From Ectopseudomonas chengduensis (GTDB lineage Bacteria; Pseudomonadota; Gammaproteobacteria; Pseudomonadales; Pseudomonadaceae): a DNA stretch of 64,000 bases. Below are positions 43,138 through 51,376 of the stretch, one piece after another. The notes beneath the pieces are model-generated. The model did no database searches, was not told the origin of the DNA, and saw nothing but the letters and a program-made list of their open reading frames with translations. A program made the translations under genes and the position numbers. Positions within the stretch are counted from its first letter, which is position 1. Each line of letters starts with the position of its first letter. The stretch covers positions 1 through 64,000 of the forward strand of contig NZ_FMZQ01000019.1 in the NCBI RefSeq assembly GCF_900102635.1, read 5' to 3'.

Positions 43138-43172
43138 AAAAACGACAACGCCGCCCCAGGGGGCGGCGTTGT
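43138..43172 (-). terminator. Rho-independent terminator of the second acyl-CoA dehydrogenase gene
   Basis: ACAACGCCGCCCC and GGGGCGGCGTTGT form a 13-bp stem, followed on the minus strand by CGTTTTT. It lies directly after the stop at 43191. Confidence 0.85.
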
Positions 43173-43190
43173 GGTTCAACCGATCAGGTC

Positions 43191-44996
43191 TTAGAAGCCG
43201 AGCGCGAAGTGCTCTTCATCCATTTCCATCAGGTTGCTGGCGCCCGACAGCATGGCTTCGACATGCGTGCGGGTACGCGGCAGGATGCGCGCGAAGTAGA
43301 AGCGAGCGGTCTGCAGCTTGGCTTTGTAGAAAGCCTCGTCATCAGTACCGGCAGCCAGCTTCTCGGCAGCCAGACGCGCCATGTCGGCCCAGAAGTAGGC
43401 CAGGCAGGCGTAGCCGGAGTACATCAGGTAGTCCACGGAGGCGGCACCGACTTCCTCGCGATCTTTCATCGCGGCCATGCCGATCTTCATGGTGATGTCG
43501 CCCCACTCCTTGTTCAGCTTGGCCAGAGGTTCGACGAATTCCTTGACGGAATCGTTGCCTTCGTTGGCCTGGCAGAACTTGTGCACGATCTTGGTGAAGT
43601 TCTTCAGGGCGCCGCCCTGAGTCATCAGCACCTTGCGGCCCAGCAGGTCGAGCGCCTGAACGCCGGTGGTGCCTTCGTACATCATGGAGATGCGGCAGTC
43701 GCGCAGGTTCTGCTCCATGCCCCACTCGCTGATGAAGCCATGGCCGCCGTAGATCTGCATGCCGTGGGAAGCGGCTTCGAAGCCCACTTCGGTCATGAAT
43801 GCCTTGGCGATCGGAGTCAGGAAGGCCAGCAGTTCGTCGGCGGCCTTCTTCTCTTCTTCGTTCTGGCTGTGCTGAACGATGTCCACCTGCTTGGCGGTGA
43901 AGTAGACCATGGCGCGGTTGCCTTCGGCGAACGCCTTCATGGTCAGCAGCATGCGGCGTACGTCCGGATGCACGATGATCGGGTCAGCGGCTTTTTCCGG
44001 CGCTTTCGGGCCAGTCAGCGAACGCATCTGCAAACGCTCGCGAGCGTACTTGATGCCACCCTGGAAGCCGACTTCGGCATGGGCCAGGCCTTGCAGCGCG
44101 GTACCCAGACGAGCGGTGTTCATGAAGGTGAACATGCAGTTCAGGCCTTTGTTGGCCGGGCCGATCAGGTAGCCGGTGGCGCCGTCGAAGTTCATCACGC
44201 AGGTGGCGTTACCGTGGATGCCCATCTTGTGCTCGATGGAACCGCAGGAAACGGCGTTGCGCTCGCCTACGCCGCCTTCGGCATTGGGCAGGAACTTCGG
44301 CACGATGAACAGCGAGATACCTTTGGTACCGGCCGGTGCATCGGGCAGGCGGGCCAGAACGATATGGACGATGTTATCGGCCATGTCGTGCTCACCAGCG
44401 GAAATGAAGATCTTGGTGCCGGAAACCTTGTAGCTGCCGTCGGCCTGCGGTTCGGCCTTGGTGCGCAGCATGCCCAGGTCGGTGCCGCAATGCGGCTCGG
44501 TCAGGCACATGGTGCCGGTCCACTCGCCGGAAACCAGCTTGGTCAGGTAGGTGTGCTTCTGCTCGTCGGTACCGTGAGCACCGATGGTGTTCATCGCACC
44601 ATGGCTCAGGCCCGGGTACATGCCCCAGGACCAGTTGGCCGAGCCGACCATCTCGCTGATGGCCAGACCGAGGGATTCCGGCAGACCCTGGCCGCCGTGC
44701 TCGACGTCATGCGCCAGGCTCGGCCAGCCGCCTTCGACGAACTGCTGATAGGCCTCTTTGAAGCCGGTCGGGGTTTTCACGCCGGATTCGCTCCAGGTGC
44801 AGCCCTCGGTGTCACCCACACGGTTCAACGGCGACAGCACCTGCTCGCAGAACTTGGCGCCTTCTTCGAGGATGGCGTCGACCATGTCCGGAGTGGCGTC
44901 CTGGCAGCCAGGCAGGCTCTGGTAGTGCGCTTCATAGCCCAGCAGCTCGTCACGAACGAAACGAATGTCACGCAAGGGGGCCTTGTAGTCAGGCAT
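43191..44996 (-). CDS. Acyl-CoA dehydrogenase, large type (paralogue), probably PsrA-regulated
   Basis: A 601-residue FadE-type enzyme beginning MPDYKAPLRDIRFVRDEL, with MCLTEPHCGTDLGMLRTKA, VSGTKIFISAGEHD and YEGTTGVQALDL. It is a clear paralogue of 39813-41591, sharing nearly all motifs. A PsrA-type operator lies about 107 bp upstream, which points to induction by long-chain fatty acids or their CoA esters. ATG 44996 is supported by the conserved N-terminus; the frame extends upstream to 45083 without support. Confidence 0.92.
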   Translation of the reverse strand: MPDYKAPLRDIRFVRDELLGYEAHYQSLPGCQDATPDMVDAILEEGAKFCEQVLSPLNRVGDTEGCTWSESGVKTPTGFKEAYQQFVEGGWPSLAHDVEHGGQGLPESLGLAISEMVGSANWSWGMYPGLSHGAMNTIGAHGTDEQKHTYLTKLVSGEWTGTMCLTEPHCGTDLGMLRTKAEPQADGSYKVSGTKIFISAGEHDMADNIVHIVLARLPDAPAGTKGISLFIVPKFLPNAEGGVGERNAVSCGSIEHKMGIHGNATCVMNFDGATGYLIGPANKGLNCMFTFMNTARLGTALQGLAHAEVGFQGGIKYARERLQMRSLTGPKAPEKAADPIIVHPDVRRMLLTMKAFAEGNRAMVYFTAKQVDIVQHSQNEEEKKAADELLAFLTPIAKAFMTEVGFEAASHGMQIYGGHGFISEWGMEQNLRDCRISMMYEGTTGVQALDLLGRKVLMTQGGALKNFTKIVHKFCQANEGNDSVKEFVEPLAKLNKEWGDITMKIGMAAMKDREEVGAASVDYLMYSGYACLAYFWADMARLAAEKLAAGTDDEAFYKAKLQTARFYFARILPRTRTHVEAMLSGASNLMEMDEEHFALGF

Positions 44997-45102
44997 AACG
45001 GTAAACCTCTGCGGTGGATTCCTAGTAGTTGGGGTGACCGTCTTGGCGGTCGCTCTCGGGATCACTCCCGGCTGCCTGGCCACGAGGCTGCGGCCGAAGC
45101 AA

Positions 45103-45118
45103 TCAAACAGGCGTTTGA
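45103..45118. promoter_or_regulatory. PsrA-type operator
   Basis: TCAAACAGGCGTTTGA is a palindrome of the form (T)CAAAC-N4-GTTTG(A), followed by further GAAAC sequence. It matches the Pseudomonas PsrA consensus and lies upstream of the acyl-CoA dehydrogenase gene at 44996. Confidence 0.65.
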
Positions 45119-45165
45119 AACATACGTTTACGCCAACCCCTTGTCAAGCGCTGCCAATCGGCCGG

Positions 45166-45903
45166 CTACGCGACCAGATCGATGCGAGGCTCCGGCGCTG
45201 GCAACTCACCCAGACGCCGATACAGATCAAGATTAGGCGCTGGCGGCAAAGCCTGCTGCGACTGCTCGGCGGGCTGCTCATCCGCTTGTCTGGCTTCTTC
45301 ACGTGCCTTGCGCTGCTCGACGGCGTTGGTGGCTTCCTCTCGCCGCTGCTCGGCTAGTTCGACGCGCGCCTGCGCCGCCTGCGCCTGAGCCAGAGCAGCT
45401 ACACGCAGGTCCTGCGGGGAAGGTTCGATGGGTGCGAGTGCTGCGCGCAGGACGATTTCCATCTTGCGCAACGTCGCTTCGGGATCATTGGGGATGGGAG
45501 CGGTATCGATGCTGACTTCGCCGGAAACGGCGTAACGCTGCCCATCAGGGCCGCGCTTGAAGCTGTAGGTGGGCGCACCGGCGTATTGCCCACCCACGGC
45601 CGCGTGCGCCTGCTCGTGGGTGCGCACCTCGCGGTCACGCTGCACGAGATCGGCGATTTCCAGCTGCTGCTGGCGCTGCTCCTGGGGGCTTGGCTCGGCC
45701 TCGCCTGCAGGTGTCGATGAATTGGTATCGCGATCCGCCTCCTCTCGGCCGGAAGCAGCGGAGTCGGCCTGTTGCTCCTGTGGCGCGGCGACGGGCGCCT
45801 GGTCGGCACGGGCAATATCAGGGGAAACATCGGACGACAGCGGTCTCGCCGAACTGGCGGACGGCGCGGGAGTGAATGGTGGCAGGCTACTGCCGATCTG
45901 CAT
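45166..45903 (-). CDS. SprA-related (putative metalloprotease-like) protein
   Basis: A 245-residue protein. The N-terminal half (1-90) is low complexity, rich in Ser, Pro, Ala and Gln. The central conserved block REVRTHEQAHAAVGGQYAGAPTYSF with GPDGQRYAVSGEVSID is the signature of the SprA-related family, and HEQAH resembles a zinc-metallopeptidase HExxH in spacing, though the Glu/His order is HEQAH. The C-terminal 90 residues are a charged Ala/Glu/Arg coiled-coil-like region. No signal peptide is seen. ATG 45903. It follows the small flagellar-rod-like gene on the same strand. Confidence 0.75.
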   Translation of the reverse strand: MQIGSSLPPFTPAPSASSARPLSSDVSPDIARADQAPVAAPQEQQADSAASGREEADRDTNSSTPAGEAEPSPQEQRQQQLEIADLVQRDREVRTHEQAHAAVGGQYAGAPTYSFKRGPDGQRYAVSGEVSIDTAPIPNDPEATLRKMEIVLRAALAPIEPSPQDLRVAALAQAQAAQARVELAEQRREEATNAVEQRKAREEARQADEQPAEQSQQALPPAPNLDLYRRLGELPAPEPRIDLVA

Positions 45904-45957
45904 GAGCGCCCTCCTGCCCCTCCGCTGGCCGCATCCGCGCGGCCGCGGTGAGACGAT

Positions 45958-46257
45958 TTAAGCGCGGGTATCGATCAGGGTGCCCAGCACCTCGTCAGCC
46001 GTGTCGACGACGCGCGCATTGGCGCGCACTTCGTTTTCACCGACACGCAGTGCAACGAGGCTTTCGGTCAGGTCGGGACGGCTACGCTCGGCAACCTGCG
46101 AGCTCGGGTTGACCTGATTCTGCGGCGGAGTCTGCGTGGTCTGCTGAGAAGGGTTGATGGTGTTGCTGGCGATATCACCGGCTGCCTGCTCGACACGGCG
46201 TTGCCCGGCCTGAATACCGTTCAAACCCGAATTGAATGCGTTGGCGGAGATTTCCAT
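45958..46257 (-). CDS. Small flagellar rod/hook-like protein
   Basis: A 99-residue protein. The N-terminus MEISANAFNSGLNGIQAGQRRVEQAAGDIASNT resembles the SGLxaxqxrvdxxanNIANxxT motif of rod and hook proteins, and the C-terminus ENEVRANARVVDTADEVLGTLIDTR matches the FlgC/FlgE C-terminal helix. The central domain is reduced to a Gln/Pro-rich linker. It is not inside a flagellar cluster; its neighbour is the SprA-related gene, 54 bp downstream. An orphan flagellar-type protein of unknown role. Confidence 0.7.
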   Translation of the reverse strand: MEISANAFNSGLNGIQAGQRRVEQAAGDIASNTINPSQQTTQTPPQNQVNPSSQVAERSRPDLTESLVALRVGENEVRANARVVDTADEVLGTLIDTRA

Positions 46258-46356
46258 CGGCAGCCCCCTGAGGGATATAGAACCTAATGGCGTGTATTGA
46301 AGCAGAAAACGGCTAAAAAACGTACAGGCAAAAGGCTATGGTCACTTTACTGTTTA

Positions 46357-47043
46357 TTACCAGTCTGCCAACAACTCGAGATTGAGGTGCTGCGCCACCG
46401 CCGCGGCCGTCGCTTTGCCCAGGTGCGGCACACGCCCCAGACAGGGTGCTGGCAGCCGCTCGCTGAGGGTGGCGAGATTGTCTTCCAGGCGTGAGGTCTT
46501 CGGCTCGACGATATTGGCCACCCAGCCGGCCAGCCTGAGCCCGTCCCGCTCGATGGCTTCGGCACTGAGCAATGCATGGTTGATGCAACCCAGGCGCACA
46601 CCCACCACCAGAATCACCGGAATGCCCAGCGCCATCGCCAGGTCTGACAGGTTTTCCTCGCCGGCCAGCGGTACGCGCCAGCCGCCTGCGCCCTCCACCA
46701 GAGAGAAGTCCGCGCCCTTGGCCAGGATCGCCCGTACTGGCGGCAGCAGACTGGCGACATCCAGTTTGACGCCCACTTCGCGTGCCGCCAGGTGCGGGGC
46801 AATGGCCGGCTCGAAGGCCAGCGGGTTGACCTCTTCATAGCGCAGCGGCAACGAACACTGGGCGAGCAAAGCCAGCGCGTCGTCGTTGCGCAGCCCATCG
46901 GCGGTTCGCATGCAACCGGAAGCGACCGGCTTGGCCGCTACGGTGCTCAGACCCTGCTGGCGCGCCGCATGGAGCAGACCAGCGGCAATAGTGGTCTTGC
47001 CGATTTCGGTATCCGTTCCGGTGACGAAGTAGGCTTGGGTCAT
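46357..47043 (-). CDS. bioD: Dethiobiotin synthetase
   Basis: A 228-residue ATP-dependent carboxylase/cyclase making dethiobiotin from diaminopelargonate and CO2. P-loop FVTGTDTEIGKTT at the N-terminus, AAKPVASGC and the VEGAGGWRVPLA motif. It is the last gene of the bioB-F-H-C-D run, with a REP-like pair in the gap after bioC. The gap 46258-46356 on the other side holds nothing recognisable. Confidence 0.93.
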   Translation of the reverse strand: MTQAYFVTGTDTEIGKTTIAAGLLHAARQQGLSTVAAKPVASGCMRTADGLRNDDALALLAQCSLPLRYEEVNPLAFEPAIAPHLAAREVGVKLDVASLLPPVRAILAKGADFSLVEGAGGWRVPLAGEENLSDLAMALGIPVILVVGVRLGCINHALLSAEAIERDGLRLAGWVANIVEPKTSRLEDNLATLSERLPAPCLGRVPHLGKATAAAVAQHLNLELLADW

Positions 47044-47056
47044 CTGATCTTCCCGT

Positions 47057-47103
47057 GGGAGCGAGCTTTGCTCGCGAAGCGTGTTGGCGAGCGAGGCTCG
47101 CTC
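47057..47103. repeat. REP-like inverted pair between bioC and bioD
   Basis: GGAGCGAGCTTTGCTCGCGA and GCGAGCGAGGCTCGCTCC are two hairpin units in opposite orientation, filling the bioC-bioD gap. They are a common site for mRNA processing or attenuation within Pseudomonas operons. Confidence 0.7.
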
Positions 47104-47964
47104 CTATGAAGGTTTCTGCAGCACGCCGTACACCACCTGGTAGGTCGCCGGCAGTCCTTGAGGTTGACGAAAACGCTCGTAAGCCTCGATCAGCGCACGA
47201 ATGCGTGAGCGCCCGGTCAATCCGCCCGGTCGCCCCGGATTGAGGTTGTGCGCGCCGAGGTCCTTGAGTGAGGTGGTCAGGCTGCGCAGATCCGGGAAAT
47301 GCAGCACCTCGGCCTGACGCTGTAGCGTCAGCGGCTGCAGGCCGCTTGCCGCGCACAGCTGCTGGTAATCCTCGAAGCGGCGAAAACGATTGACGTGGAC
47401 GAAACCATCGACCGCCAGCCAACTGTCACGCAGCTCCTGCAGGGTACCGACGCACAGGCTGGAGAACGCCAGCACACCACCGGGGCGCAACACCCGCTGC
47501 GCTTCGCTCAGCACACGCGGGAAGTCGGCACACCATTGCAGCGCCAGGCTGGAGAACAACAGGTCGACGCTGTCGCTCTGCAGCGGCAGAGCCTCGGCAT
47601 CGCCAGCGATGAAATGTGCAGCACCGCCCTGCGGGCGGGCGTGGCGCAGCATGCCCTCGGCGATATCCACAGCCAGCCCTTCGCCTTGTGCATAACGCTC
47701 GGCCAGGGCTCGGGTGAAATAACCTGTGCCGCAACCCAGGTCCAGCCAACGACGTGGCCGCAGCGAGGTCGGCAACCGCGCCAACAGTTGCGTGCCAACA
47801 TTGCGTTGCAGCTCGGCCACTGCATCGTAACTTTCCGCCGCGCGGGAAAAGGATGCCGCGACCTGACGTTTGTCCGGCAACGCCGCATCACCGTAGGGTG
47901 CATCGTGCGCAGCAAGGGATTGGTAGAGCGGGTCCGTACCACTTACCCCACGCAGCTCAGACAT
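47104..47964 (-). CDS. bioC: Malonyl-ACP O-methyltransferase
   Basis: A 286-residue SAM-dependent methyltransferase that disguises malonyl-ACP as a methyl ester to start pimelate synthesis. Motifs: the BioC N-terminus KRQVAASFSRAAESYDAVAELQRNVG, SAM-binding WLDLGCGTGYFTRAL, and SSLALQWCADF. The start region is longer than usual (about 30 extra residues before KRQVAASF); ATG 47964 overlaps the bioH end by eight bases. It is in the bio operon. Confidence 0.9.
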   Translation of the reverse strand: MSELRGVSGTDPLYQSLAAHDAPYGDAALPDKRQVAASFSRAAESYDAVAELQRNVGTQLLARLPTSLRPRRWLDLGCGTGYFTRALAERYAQGEGLAVDIAEGMLRHARPQGGAAHFIAGDAEALPLQSDSVDLLFSSLALQWCADFPRVLSEAQRVLRPGGVLAFSSLCVGTLQELRDSWLAVDGFVHVNRFRRFEDYQQLCAASGLQPLTLQRQAEVLHFPDLRSLTTSLKDLGAHNLNPGRPGGLTGRSRIRALIEAYERFRQPQGLPATYQVVYGVLQKPS

Positions 47965-48679
47965 CGTTGGCCTCGCAGATGAAATCGAGCATCAAGGCCG
48001 CCAGAGCATCCGCCTGGTCAAGTACGAAGGCGTGACCACAAGCTTCCAGCACGTCCACCTCACCCGTTGGCAACAGCGCCAGCAGCGCGTCACCAGCCGC
48101 TGCAGGCACCAGCGCATCCTGCTCGGCCAGCAGGTGCAATTGCGGCCCGGTGAAAGCTGCCAGCGCCGCGCGATTGTCCAGACTCGCCAACAGACGCAGC
48201 CCGGCCAGCAAGGATGGCTCGTCGCTGGGCGCCAGATGGTTCTGCAGCTGTCGTGACAGACCGCGCGTGTCGGCGCAACCTTGGGCACAGAGCATGGCGA
48301 AACGCTTGAGGGTAGCGCCGGCGTTCTCCTGGCAGCCCTCATAAAAGGCTGCGTAAGTCTGCGCCGGCATTGCCGTCGGCCAGGCAGCGCTGGCGACGAA
48401 ACAGGCGTTACTGGCCAGGGTGATCAGGCCACGGCAACGCTCGCCGCGCCGTGCCGCCAGGGCAGCGGCCAGCATGCCGCCGAGCGACCAGCCGGCCAGC
48501 CAGCAATCATGTGGCAAACGCGTATCCAGCTCGTCGAGCCAATCGGCCGCCGCCGCACTGCTCAGGCGCGGCAAGGCCGGCACCTGCACCTGCATATCGC
48601 CACCCAGCGCCTTGGCCAGCGGCTGCAGCAAGGCGCCGTCCAGACCCCAGCCCGGCAATAGAATCAGCGTCTCACGCAT
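47957..48679 (-). CDS. bioH: Pimeloyl-ACP methyl ester carboxylesterase
   Basis: A 240-residue alpha/beta hydrolase removing the methyl group from pimeloyl-ACP methyl ester. Motifs: LILLPGWGLDGALLQPL, nucleophile Ser in GWSLGGMLA, and the C-terminal ACGHAFVL His. ATG 48679 overlaps the bioF stop, and its stop overlaps the bioC start, so the genes are tightly coupled. Confidence 0.9.
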   Translation of the reverse strand: MRETLILLPGWGLDGALLQPLAKALGGDMQVQVPALPRLSSAAAADWLDELDTRLPHDCWLAGWSLGGMLAAALAARRGERCRGLITLASNACFVASAAWPTAMPAQTYAAFYEGCQENAGATLKRFAMLCAQGCADTRGLSRQLQNHLAPSDEPSLLAGLRLLASLDNRAALAAFTGPQLHLLAEQDALVPAAAGDALLALLPTGEVDVLEACGHAFVLDQADALAALMLDFICEANDV

Positions 48680-49841
48680 CGCTCTGCACCTGCGGCCAGC
48701 ACTCGGCAAGCGCTTCGAGCAGCAGCTCAAGCTGCGCATCGCTGTGCGCAGCGGACAGCGTCACGCGCAAGCGGGCACTGCCAGCAGGCACGGTCGGCGG
48801 GCGGATGGCGCCCACCAGCAGGCCGCGATCCTTGAGCAGGGACGAGAGTTTCAGCGCCCGCGCGCTGTCGCCCACCAGAATCGGCTGAATCGGCGTGGGA
48901 CTGTCCATCAGGCTCAGGCCGATTTCGGCGGCGCCCTGACGAAAGCGTGCGATCAGTCGGTTCAGATGCTCCCGACGCCAGTGTTCACTGCGCAGCAGTT
49001 CCAGGCTCTGCAGCGTGGCGCAGGCCACCGCTGGCGGCTGACTGGTGGTGTAGATGTAAGGGCGGGCGAACTGGATCAGGGTCTCGATCAGTTCCTCGCT
49101 GCCGGCGACGAAGGCGCCGGCGGTACCAAAGGCCTTGCCCAGGGTGCCGACCAGCACCTGCACGTCATCCTGGCCCAGACCGAAGTGCTCGACGATACCG
49201 CCGCCGGTGACGCCCAGCGGGCCGAAGCCATGGGCATCGTCGACCATCACCCAGGCCTGCGTGGCGCGCGCCTCGGCACACAATGCAGGTAGATCGGCCA
49301 GGTCACCGTCCATGCTGAACACGCCATCGGTGACCACCAGACAGTTGCCTGTAGCCTTGCGCAGGCGGTTGGCCAGGCTCACTGCATCGTTGTGCAGGTA
49401 GCGAGAAAAACGCGCGCCGCAGAGCAGGCCGGCATCAAGTAGCGAGGCGTGGTTGAGACGGTCCTGCAGCACGCTGTCGCCCTGCCCGAGCAAGGCGGTG
49501 ACGACCGCCAGATTGGCCATGTAACCGGTAGAGAACAGCAACGCACGCGGCCTGCCGGTGAACTCGGCCAGTGCTTCTTCAAGTTCATGGTGCGGCGTGC
49601 TGTGGCCGATAACCAGATGCGAAGCGCCACCACCGACGCCCCATTTTTCCGCGCCCTGCTGCATGGCGCGGATCACTTCAGGGTGGTTGGCCAGGCCGAG
49701 ATAGTCGTTGGAACAGAAGGCCAGCAGCTCCTGATCGTCCGCGCGCACCTGCGGCCCCTGCGGGGTCTGCAACAGCGGGCGTTGGCGGAACAGATCGGCG
49801 GCCTGACGCTCGGCCAGGCGGCTAGCGAGATCGAAACTCAT
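48672..49841 (-). CDS. bioF: 8-amino-7-oxononanoate synthase
   Basis: A 389-residue PLP-dependent enzyme condensing pimeloyl-ACP with alanine. Motifs: LAFCSNDYLGLANHPEV, GVGGGASHLVIGH, PLP lysine in GTLGKAFGTAGAFV, and VDDAHGFGPLG. ATG 49841 after ACGGGAAACGTGC. It is separated from bioB by an 88-bp gap with a REP-like pair. Confidence 0.95.
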   Translation of the reverse strand: MSFDLASRLAERQAADLFRQRPLLQTPQGPQVRADDQELLAFCSNDYLGLANHPEVIRAMQQGAEKWGVGGGASHLVIGHSTPHHELEEALAEFTGRPRALLFSTGYMANLAVVTALLGQGDSVLQDRLNHASLLDAGLLCGARFSRYLHNDAVSLANRLRKATGNCLVVTDGVFSMDGDLADLPALCAEARATQAWVMVDDAHGFGPLGVTGGGIVEHFGLGQDDVQVLVGTLGKAFGTAGAFVAGSEELIETLIQFARPYIYTTSQPPAVACATLQSLELLRSEHWRREHLNRLIARFRQGAAEIGLSLMDSPTPIQPILVGDSARALKLSSLLKDRGLLVGAIRPPTVPAGSARLRVTLSAAHSDAQLELLLEALAECWPQVQSDA

Positions 49842-49852
49842 GCACGTTTCCC

Positions 49853-49920
49853 GTAGGAGCGAGCGTCGCGAGCGAAAAACCAGGGCAGGAGGTCATTCGC
49901 GAGCAGAGCTCGCTCCTACA
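49853..49920. repeat. REP-like inverted pair between bioF and bioB
   Basis: GTAGGAGCGAGCGTCGCGAG and GCGAGCAGAGCTCGCTCC followed by TAC, two hairpin units in opposite orientation. The second unit is the same type as at 24211-24236. Confidence 0.7.
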
Positions 49921-49929
49921 TAAAAGGAA

Positions 49930-50988
49930 TCAGGCCGACGCGGCGTTGTAGAACAGCTTGGAATCGCGCTGCTCGACCAGCGCCTGCTCGATGGCCGCCT
50001 GGTGCACCTCATCGGCATGCTCTTCGCGCTCTTCGGGTTTGATGCCAAGGCGCTTGAACAGGGCCATGTCCTTGTCCGCCTGCGGGTTGGCGGTGGTCAG
50101 CAGCTTCTCGCCGTAGAAGATCGAGTTGGCGCCGGCCATGAAGGCCAGGGCCTGCATCTGCTCGTTCATCTGCTCGCGGCCGGCGGACAAACGCACGTGG
50201 GACCTGGGCATCATGATTCGCGCCACGGCCAGGGTACGGATGAAGTCGAACGGATCGACGTCCTTCTCCTCGGCCAGCGGCGTGCCCTTGACCTTGACCA
50301 GCATGTTGATCGGCACGCTTTCCGGGTGCTCCGGCAGATTCGCCAGTTGGATCAAGAGCCCTGCGCGATCGTCCACCGACTCGCCCATGCCGAGGATGCC
50401 GCCGGAACAGATCTTCATCCCCGCCTCGCGCACGTAGGCCAGGGTCTGCAGGCGTTCGCCGTAGGTGCGGGTGGTGATGATGTTGCCGTAGAACTCCGGC
50501 GAGGTATCGAGGTTGTGGTTGTAGTAGTCCAGCCCTGCTTCGGCCAGCGCCTGGGTCTGCTCCTGGTCGAGGCGACCGAGGGTCATGCAGGTTTCCAGGC
50601 CGAGCTTTTTCACCCCTTTGACCATTTCCAGCACGTAGGGCATGTCCTTGGCCGACGGATGCTTCCACGCCGCGCCCATGCAGAAGCGCGTGGAGCCGAT
50701 GGCCTTGGCCTCGGCGGCGGCCTTGAGCACCTTCTCCACCTCCATCAGCTTTTCCTTGTCCAGGCCGGTGTTGTAGTGGCCGGACTGCGGGCAGTACTTG
50801 CAGTCTTCCGGGCAGGCGCCGGTCTTGATCGACAGCAGGGTGGAGACCTGCACGCGGTTGGCGTCGAAGTGCGCGCGGTGCACCGTCTGCGCCTGGAACA
50901 GCAGGTCGTTGAACGGCTGCTCGAACAGCGTGCGAACCTCGGCGAGGCTCCAGTCGTGGCGGGTGGTGATTGCAGCGGTTGCGCTCAT
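49930..50988 (-). CDS. bioB: Biotin synthase
   Basis: A 352-residue radical-SAM enzyme inserting sulfur into dethiobiotin. The CxxxCxxC cluster motif is GACPEDCKYCPQSGHY near residue 55. ATG 50988 (MSATAAITTRHDW) is preferred over longer in-frame starts to 51087. It is the first gene of the leftward bio operon bioB-F-H-C-D; bioA is not in the window. A promoter and a BirA-type operator lie upstream. Confidence 0.95.
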   Translation of the reverse strand: MSATAAITTRHDWSLAEVRTLFEQPFNDLLFQAQTVHRAHFDANRVQVSTLLSIKTGACPEDCKYCPQSGHYNTGLDKEKLMEVEKVLKAAAEAKAIGSTRFCMGAAWKHPSAKDMPYVLEMVKGVKKLGLETCMTLGRLDQEQTQALAEAGLDYYNHNLDTSPEFYGNIITTRTYGERLQTLAYVREAGMKICSGGILGMGESVDDRAGLLIQLANLPEHPESVPINMLVKVKGTPLAEEKDVDPFDFIRTLAVARIMMPRSHVRLSAGREQMNEQMQALAFMAGANSIFYGEKLLTTANPQADKDMALFKRLGIKPEEREEHADEVHQAAIEQALVEQRDSKLFYNAASA

Positions 50989-51055
50989 CTGAGAAGTCCT
51001 TCGACGCTTGGTGGCATCTGTTGTCAGGCCCACACGGGGCATTCGGGCTTTGGCC

Positions 51056-51083
51056 ATCATAAGTGGCGATTGGATGCTGTCAA
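51056..51083 (-). promoter_or_regulatory. Sigma-70 promoter of the bio operon
   Basis: On the minus strand TTGACA (51083-51078) is followed after 16 bp by TATGAT (51061-51056), close to the consensus -35 and -10 boxes, about 68 bp before the bioB start. Confidence 0.7.
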
Positions 51084-51108
51084 CCACAACAAAGACACAG
51101 GTTTACAT
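51077..51108. promoter_or_regulatory. BirA-type biotin operator
   Basis: On the minus strand ATGTAAACC-N14-GGTTGACAG is a near-copy of the biotin operator TTGTAAACC-N(14-16)-GGTTTACAA. It overlaps the -35 box, so a biotin-charged BirA bound here should block bioB transcription. Confidence 0.7.
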
Positions 51109-51163
51109 GTGATCAATTATTGATCAATAGAACTTATGTCATGGCACAAGGCCAAATGCTTAC

Positions 51164-51351
51164 CAGGCCGCTGAAAAACGTAGGCGACGACTGCATGGAT
51201 GCAGGAGGTAGAGCGGAGCAGGAAGCCCGAGCCGAGGCAGCCAGTGCAAGGCAAAAACAGGCGAAAAAGCGGAGTTTACGAGCTGTAAATGAGCATTTTG
51301 AGGCTGTTTTTAACGCAGCAATGGCAACGCAGGTAGTTTTTCAACAGCCTG
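51164..51351. repeat. MITE-like interspersed repeat, copy 2
   Basis: About 188 bp with imperfect inverted ends: CAGGCCGCTGAAAAACG at the left and (reverse complement) CAGGCTGTTGAAAAACTAC at the right. The body shares ordered blocks with copy 1 at 3801-3953 (AACGTAGGCGA, AAGGCAAAA, ATGAGCATTTT, TTTTTAACGCAG, CAACGCAGGTAGTTTTT). It lies between the bio operon promoter and the small membrane protein gene. Confidence 0.75.
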
Positions 51352-51376
51352 TTACCCCTCCAACAGGATGTTCTGC

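Noticed and set aside
43029..45236. 735-residue open frame on the plus strand
   Set aside because: Antisense to the acyl-CoA dehydrogenase gene, whose protein is highly conserved; the frame has no recognisable domain.
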